Assembly: GCA_910578425.1 (NCBI GenBank)
Contig: CAJTQX010000002.1
Coordinates: 1-64,000 of the forward strand
DNA length: 64,000 nt
Direction of reading: 5' to 3'
Source of the DNA: an uncultured Anaerotignum sp.
Lineage (GTDB): Bacteria; Bacillota; Clostridia; Lachnospirales; Anaerotignaceae
Shown here: in pieces, positions 59,950-64,000 of the stretch
Numbering within the stretch: the first letter of the stretch is position 1
How the letters are laid out: every line of letters starts with the position of its first letter
Notes under the pieces: generated by a model
What the model was told of the DNA's origin: nothing
Database searches by the model: none
What the model saw: the letters and a program-made list of their open reading frames with translations, nothing else
Position numbers and translations under genes: made by a program

Positions 59950-60400
59950 AAAATATATTATTTACAGCTTGTGCGGGTACTGCCAGCCCTGCAGTTTTGT
60001 TTCAACAGATTTGGCGCAGTTTTGCCTGTCCCGCCTTTGTAAGAACGATATTTTTTTATTCCGATGCGGCAGACCGGCCCCACTCTTCCATCAGACGCCG
60101 GACAATCTTATGGTTCAGACAGATTTTACAACGGCGCAGCTTCGGCGTAATCCGGCGGTAACCATAGCGGCCTTTGTTTTCGTGGTATATAGCCGTAATC
60201 TCTGCTTTTTGGATTTCGTATTTGTCCGGACTGTCCATTTGTTTCAGATTGCCCGAAACCGCTGTGCCCCACCGGCAAATTCAGTCAGGTATTTGCTCCC
60301 CGTTTTGGATGCGGTCATGGCTGTTGATTTTGAATCTTTGCGCCGTTTCGCTATAGCTTTGCTTCTCTTTCTGCATTATTTCGTCTCGGTTTTTTCAGTT
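59950..60400 (-). pseudogene. Decayed IS3-family element (orfA and orfB fragments)
   Basis: On the minus strand, YSETAQRFKINSHDRIQNGE (orfA-like) is found near 60340, then IYHENKGRYGYRRITPKL and NHKIVRRLMEEWG (orfB HTH_21) at 60056-60238, then KKYRSYKGGTGKTAPNLLK near 60000. The pieces are in different frames with internal stops, and the DDE core is missing. It is a transposase remnant beside the tRNA cluster. The rest of the gap to 60501 holds the tRNA operon terminator. Confidence 0.8.
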
Positions 60401-60404
60401 CAAT

Positions 60405-60428
60405 AAAAAAGCCTTGCGTTTTCCGCAA
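60405..60428 (-). terminator. Terminator of the tRNA operon
   Basis: On the minus strand TTGCG, GAAAA, CGCAA, GGC and a TTTTTT run, about 75 bases after tRNA-fMet. Confidence 0.6.
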
Positions 60429-60501
60429 AACTCCCCCTGCTGCAAACAAAAAATATGCCCATATCTACGGCTGTACCGTAAACACAGACATATAAAAGTC
60501 A

Positions 60502-60575
<74 letters not shown>

Positions 60576-60588
60576 TTAATAAAAAAAG

Positions 60589-60669
60589 TGGGCGGAGAAG
60601 GATTCGAACCTTCGAAGCTATCGCAACAGATTTACAGTCTGCCCCCTTTGGCCGCTCGGGAATCCACCC
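60589..60669 (-). tRNA. tRNA-Tyr (GTA)
   Basis: A class II tRNA with a long variable arm: acceptor GGGTGGA/TCCGCCC, discriminator A, anticodon GTA in ACTGTAAAT, T arm GGTTCGAATCC. CCA not encoded. Confidence 0.95.
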
Positions 60670-60677
60670 ACGAAGTA

Positions 60678-60750
60678 AGCCGATGATCGGACTCGAACCG
60701 ATAACCTGCTGATTACAAGTCAGCTGCTCTGCCAATTGAGCCACATCGGC
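60678..60750 (-). tRNA. tRNA-Thr (TGT)
   Basis: Acceptor GCCGATG/CATCGGC, anticodon TGT in CTTGTAA, T arm GGTTCGAGTCC, D arm GGCTCAATTGGCAGAGC. First of three tRNAs transcribed on the minus strand. Confidence 0.95.
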
Positions 60751-60779
60751 ACGCTTTCCTCCGTAAAATTACAAAAGCT

Positions 60780-60808
60780 ATTATAGCACTCCTTTTGATA
60801 CAAGTCAA
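60780..60808 (-). promoter_or_regulatory. Sigma-A promoter of the tRNA operon
   Basis: On the minus strand TTGACT, 17 bases, TATAAT with TG one base before (extended -10), 30 bases from tRNA-Thr. Confidence 0.85.
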
Positions 60809-60954
60809 GTATTTTTCGTCAAAGTTCTCAGGAAAACGAAAATTACCTGAAAATCTGCATATCTCAGTTCCTTTTTATTTGCCTTCTGCGGAAAAATTCC
60901 CTCTCCCGCTTCCAATTATGTTATAATATCTCCAAACAAAGGAGGCTGGAACAT

Positions 60955-61314
60955 ATGAGCATATTATTTTTGGAATACCCAAAATGCACAACCTGCAAAA
61001 AAGCAAAAGCATGGCTGGAAACGTTCGGCGTGGCATTTGCGGACAGGCATATCGTGGAACAAAACCCTTCCGCGGCAGAGCTTGAGGAATGGTGGAAAAA
61101 AAGCGGACTGCCGCTGAAAAAATTTTTCAACACAAGCGGGCTGCTGTATAAGGAACAGGGCTTAAAAAACAAGCTCCCTTTCATGGACGAACAGGCCCAA
61201 CTGGAACTGCTGGCTACAAACGGCATGCTGGTGAAACGCCCGCTTGTTATCGGGGAGAATTTTGTGCTGGTCGGCTTTAAAGAAAGCGAATGGGCGGAAA
61301 CCCTGAAGCCATAA
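60955..61314 (+). CDS. ArsC/Spx-family thioredoxin-fold protein
   Basis: The 119-residue protein has FLEYPKCTTCKKAKAWLETF (CxxC at 11-14), and the C-terminal region MLVKRPLVIGENFVLVGFKE. It belongs to the ArsC/Spx/YffB group. Without the arsenate-binding Arg pattern being certain, it may be a redox sensor or reductase. AAGGAGG precedes the ATG, and a TATAAT lies at 60922. Confidence 0.87.
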   Translation: MSILFLEYPKCTTCKKAKAWLETFGVAFADRHIVEQNPSAAELEEWWKKSGLPLKKFFNTSGLLYKEQGLKNKLPFMDEQAQLELLATNGMLVKRPLVIGENFVLVGFKESEWAETLKP

Positions 61315-61349
61315 CCCCGCTTTCCCAGTGAAAATCAGCGGCCGGAGTA

Positions 61350-61378
61350 TTGACAGCGGCTGAAAAACGGGGTATACT
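61350..61378 (+). promoter_or_regulatory. Sigma-A promoter for SRP RNA
   Basis: TTGACA, 17 bases, TATACT, about 31 bases before the RNA 5' end. Confidence 0.85.
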
Positions 61379-61408
61379 ATTCAAACATATTGAACTGTCA
61401 TCAAATTT

Positions 61409-61672
61409 CCGTGCTAGCCGGGGCGGTAGCGGTGTCCTGTACCCACAATCCGCTAAAGTGGGGGTGATGCCCGCTCTCGACGGGGCGTTTTATGGTCTGC
61501 CCTCCGGAAGTGGTGTTGAAGTTCGGGTCTTACGCAACAGGAGCCTGTGAACCGTGTCAGGGCCGGAAGGCAGCAGCACTAAGCAGCCCCCTTCTGTGTG
61601 CGCTGAGGCAGCCCGGGCGGAGCCGCAGAAGGAGGTAACGCATGGGGCAAACCGGCAACAGCGGGCGCGCGG
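61409..61672 (+). ncRNA. ffs: Signal recognition particle RNA, long Firmicutes type
   Basis: About 264 bases. The SRP-protein-binding helix 8 is clear: GTGTCAGG, CCGGAAGG, CAGCAGCACTAAG. The 5' and 3' ends pair (CCGTGC with GCGCGG) and the Alu-type start GGTAGCGGTGTCCTGTA is present. This long form is usual in Bacilli and Clostridia. It scaffolds Ffh for membrane protein targeting. dnaX follows, a conserved Firmicutes linkage. The ends are inferred from pairing. Confidence 0.95.
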
Positions 61673-61695
61673 ATTCCTATAACACTTGCTGTATT

Positions 61696-61722
61696 TCCCC
61701 ATTATGATAATGGGGATTTTTT
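61696..61722 (+). terminator. Terminator of SRP RNA
   Basis: TCCCCATTA, TGA, TAATGGGGA, TTTTTT: a strong 9-bp hairpin with U-run. Confidence 0.9.
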
Positions 61723-61744
61723 CATAAACAGAAGTTCCTGCTGC

Positions 61745-61855
61745 GCATCTGCGCGGCAGCAATCCCGGGTCAAGGGAGCGGGTGCTCCCTTGCGGGAGTT
61801 TGAGGGCAGAGCCCTCAAGGTCTTACAGGGTTTGGGGCAACGCCCCAGGGTTTCC
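61745..61855. repeat. Modular palindromic repeat (family 1) before dnaX
   Basis: GCGCATCTGCGC, AAGGGAGCGGGTGCTCCCTT, TTGAGGGCAGAGCCCTCAA and GGGGCAACGCCCC, ending 20 bases before the dnaX SD. Confidence 0.82.
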
Positions 61856-61886
61856 ACCGCTCTTTTCATTCCAAAGGAGGCATGTT

Positions 61887-63488
61887 ATGGCTTACACAGC
61901 ATTATACAGAAAATTCCGCCCGCAGACGTTCAGCAGCGTCATCGGGCAGGAGCACATCGTGCGGACACTGAAAAACCAGATGAAAACGGGCCGCGCCTCC
62001 CATGCCTATCTGTTCTGCGGCACGCGCGGCACAGGCAAAACCTCCACAGCCAAAATATTCGCCCGCGCAATCAACTGCACCAATCTGACCGCAGAGGGCG
62101 AGCCCTGCAACGAATGCGCCGTATGCCGGGATATTCTGGCGGGCAGGAGCGTCAACGTCATTGAAATTGACGCCGCCTCCAACAACAGCGTTGAAAATAT
62201 CCGCGAAATCCGCGAGGAAGTCAAATATCCGCCCACACAGGGCAAATTCAAAGTCTATATCATCGACGAGGTGCATATGCTCTCCAACAGCGCATTCAAC
62301 GCTCTGCTGAAAACGCTGGAGGAACCGCCTGAATACGTCATATTTATTCTGGCAACAACAGACCCTCAGAAAGTCCCCGCGACCATACTCTCCCGTTGCC
62401 AGCGGTTTGATTTCCGCCGCATCACAACGGAAGAAATCACCCGCACCCTGCTGGGTTATCTGGAAGAAGAAGGACACCGCGCACAGGAGGACGCTGTGCG
62501 CTATGTCGCGCGGCTGGGCGACGGCTCCATGCGCGACTCCCTCAGTATACTCGATCAGTGTCTTGCCTTTTTCGGCGGGGAAGAAGTCACGTTGGAAAAA
62601 GTGCTTGAGGTTGTCGGCGCGGTCGACCGCACAGTCCTGTTTGAAATGGCGGAAGCCCTCTCCCGGCGCGATGCAAAAAAAGCAATGACGCTCGTGGAAG
62701 AAATGCTGTTATCCGGGCGTGATGTCAAGCAGTTCGCGGCGGAATTTCTGGAGCATATCCGCAACCTGCTGGTCGTTTCCACACTTGCCCAGCCCGGCAA
62801 TGTGCTGGATTTATCCATGGAGGAGGAAGAACAGCTGAAACAGACGGCAGGACTTTTTTCGCCGGACGAGCTGATTGCCCTGATGGAACGCTTTTCCGCT
62901 TTGCAAGGCGAACTGCGTTATGCCGCCAACGAGCGCGTCCTTCTGGAAGTGGAACTGATGAAGCTCTGCGCCCCCTGGACGGAACGCGATGTGACCACGC
63001 TCGCGGCAAGGCTTGGGGAACTGGAACGGAAAATTGCGGCCGGAATCGTCCCCGCCGCTCCCGCAAATACCGCACCCTCCGCCCCCGCGAAGCCTGCTCC
63101 GCCCAAACGCAAGCCGCCCGCACTGCCGGAGGATATGCAGAAAATACAGAAGGAATGGCCGCTTTTGTGCAGTGAAATTTCCTACGCGCCTTTGCAGGGA
63201 AAGCTGCGGGATACGGAGATACAGTTTAAGGAGGACGGCGCGCTTTATATTGCCTGCCCGTCCGCTTTTGTAGCCGATGTATTGGAAAAGGGCAAGGAGG
63301 AGATTTCTGCCATGCTGGAAAAAACGGCAGGGAAAACCTTCGATATCCGCATGATTACAAAGGAAGAATATGAGCAGTGGCGGGAAAAAACCTACGGCAA
63401 ACAGGAAAACGCCAATACTGACGATGACCTCGAATTTGCCAGCCTTACCGCCAACCTGCCGCCGGATGTGGAAATTTATGATGACTGA
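61887..63488 (+). CDS. dnaX: DNA polymerase III subunit gamma/tau
   Basis: The 533-residue clamp-loader ATPase has MAYTALYRKFRPQTFSSVIG, Walker A GTRGTGKTS, a zinc-binding Cys group near EPCNECAVCRD, Walker B VYIIDEVHML and sensor ATTDPQKVP with SRCQRF. The C-terminal third is Pro/Ala-rich then a tau-like domain. The start at 61887 has AAAGGAGG. It is convergent with an ECF gene; the usual yaaK-recR partners are not next to it. Confidence 0.96.
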   Translation: MAYTALYRKFRPQTFSSVIGQEHIVRTLKNQMKTGRASHAYLFCGTRGTGKTSTAKIFARAINCTNLTAEGEPCNECAVCRDILAGRSVNVIEIDAASNNSVENIREIREEVKYPPTQGKFKVYIIDEVHMLSNSAFNALLKTLEEPPEYVIFILATTDPQKVPATILSRCQRFDFRRITTEEITRTLLGYLEEEGHRAQEDAVRYVARLGDGSMRDSLSILDQCLAFFGGEEVTLEKVLEVVGAVDRTVLFEMAEALSRRDAKKAMTLVEEMLLSGRDVKQFAAEFLEHIRNLLVVSTLAQPGNVLDLSMEEEEQLKQTAGLFSPDELIALMERFSALQGELRYAANERVLLEVELMKLCAPWTERDVTTLAARLGELERKIAAGIVPAAPANTAPSAPAKPAPPKRKPPALPEDMQKIQKEWPLLCSEISYAPLQGKLRDTEIQFKEDGALYIACPSAFVADVLEKGKEEISAMLEKTAGKTFDIRMITKEEYEQWREKTYGKQENANTDDDLEFASLTANLPPDVEIYDD

Positions 63489-63515
63489 ATTATCTGTTGC
63501 TTTCTGAAATACCAT

Positions 63516-63570
63516 TTCCATAACGAAATATCCCCTCATGCATGGCATGAGGGGATATTTCGTTATGGAA
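63516..63570. terminator. Perfect 25-bp inverted repeat between dnaX and the ECF gene
   Basis: The left arm (63516-63540) starts TTCCATAACGAAATATCCCC and the right arm (63546-63570) is its exact reverse complement, with loop CATGG. It lies between convergent genes and probably terminates both, although it lacks a U-run next to the stem. Confidence 0.65.
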
Positions 63571-63584
63571 CTTTATCTCTTTAT

Positions 63585-64000
63585 TCACTTCTCCGAAACA
63601 AACCTGTATATCTTTGCTTTATAAAACGCAGTGCCGACCACAAGGAAAATCGCCATACCCGCAGCCCCCTGCACCAGGTTCTCCGGAACAGACGTTGCCG
63701 CTACGGCAAAACTGCTTTTCAGTATGCCGCCGCCGATAAAATACCCGAATACCATCCAAATAATACCAACCGCGCACCCTGACATATTCCGCAGCGTAAA
63801 AAACTTTTCCCGCTTCCCGGAAAAATCAGAAATCAGCCCGATCAACAGCCCCATACCGCCTTTTATAATCAGCGTAAACGGCGCCCAGTGCGCATAGCCG
63901 CTCAGAAGGTCCGCCAGCGCAGAGCCAACGCCCCCTGCCGCCATGCCGTACTTCCAGCCAAAAAATACACTTGTCAGCAGTATCATGCTGTCCCCTAAGT
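63585..64000 (-). CDS. ECF transporter S component, 5' end outside the window
   Basis: The frame continues to the window edge (LGDSMILLTSVFFGWKYG...). The visible 138 residues have several membrane helices and the S-component motif GMAAGGVGSALADLLSGYAH with WAPFTLIIKGGMGLLIGL. It would bind a vitamin or related substrate for an energy-coupling-factor transporter; the substrate is not determined. Confidence 0.82.
   Translation of the reverse strand, partial: LGDSMILLTSVFFGWKYGMAAGGVGSALADLLSGYAHWAPFTLIIKGGMGLLIGLISDFSGKREKFFTLRNMSGCAVGIIWMVFGYFIGGGILKSSFAVAATSVPENLVQGAAGMAIFLVVGTAFYKAKIYRFVSEK

Noticed and set aside
59888..60406. 172-codon plus-strand frame after tadA
   Set aside because: It is the antisense of the IS3 remnant.

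Overview
The window looks like a chromosomal segment of a motile, endospore-forming anaerobic Firmicute of class Clostridia, most likely in or near the Lachnospirales. The reasons are the Firmicutes-type cdaA-cdaR-glmM cluster, a single long flagellar/chemotaxis operon with a FliA/WhiG-type sigma gene inside it, spore genes (cwlD, spmA, spmB, a YhcN/YlaJ lipoprotein, an AbrB-type regulator), a long SRP RNA beside dnaX, and strong SD sequences. The species cannot be named from the sequence alone.

Layout. 1-0.4 kb is the tail of an IS transposase. 0.4-4.3 kb (minus) is cdaA-cdaR-glmM, for c-di-AMP and cell-wall precursors. 4.6-6.8 kb (plus) is thyA-folA and a small lipoprotein. 7-13.4 kb (plus) starts with a tandem-repeat array, then a DUF2201-type metallopeptidase/VWA protein, an alpha/beta hydrolase-like protein lacking its nucleophile, two hotdog thioesterases and a MoxR-type AAA ATPase. 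13.4-18.6 kb (minus) is a complete branched-chain amino acid ABC transporter, livK-H-M-G-F. 18.9 kb is cwlD.

19.9-48.5 kb (minus) is a run of 31 co-directional motility genes. In order of transcription they are flgB-flgC-fliE-fliF-fliG-fliH-fliI-fliJ-fliK-flgD-TIGR02530-flgE-flbD-motA-motB-fliM-fliY-cheY-fliO-fliP-fliQ-fliR-flhB-flhA-fliA-flgF-like-flgG-like-cheC-cheD-cheV and a degenerate EAL-HDOD gene. A good sigma-A promoter lies before flgB. A divergent methyl-accepting chemotaxis gene at 49.2 kb has a sigma-D-like promoter. fliL, flhF, flhG, cheA, cheW, cheB and cheR are not in the window.

51-64 kb is mixed housekeeping: small membrane and spore proteins, ychF, an HD nucleotidase, a MATE exporter, abrB, spmAB, an FG-GAP lipoprotein, tadA, an IS3 remnant, three tRNA genes (Thr, Tyr, fMet), an ArsC/Spx-like protein, SRP RNA, dnaX and a partial ECF transporter S component.

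The intergenic DNA is full of repeats: a modular GC-rich palindromic family in about a dozen gaps, including inside the flagellar operon; a roughly 165-bp multi-hairpin element; an 18-bp-TIR element carrying a terminator-like hairpin; and local direct duplications. The most interesting protein-level observations are a FliY with three LSQEEIEK motifs in its linker, a FlgD with a repeat tail, the nucleophile-less hydrolase inside the VWA/AAA cluster, and the degenerate EAL-HDOD protein ending the motility operon. No CRISPR array or clear prophage was seen.
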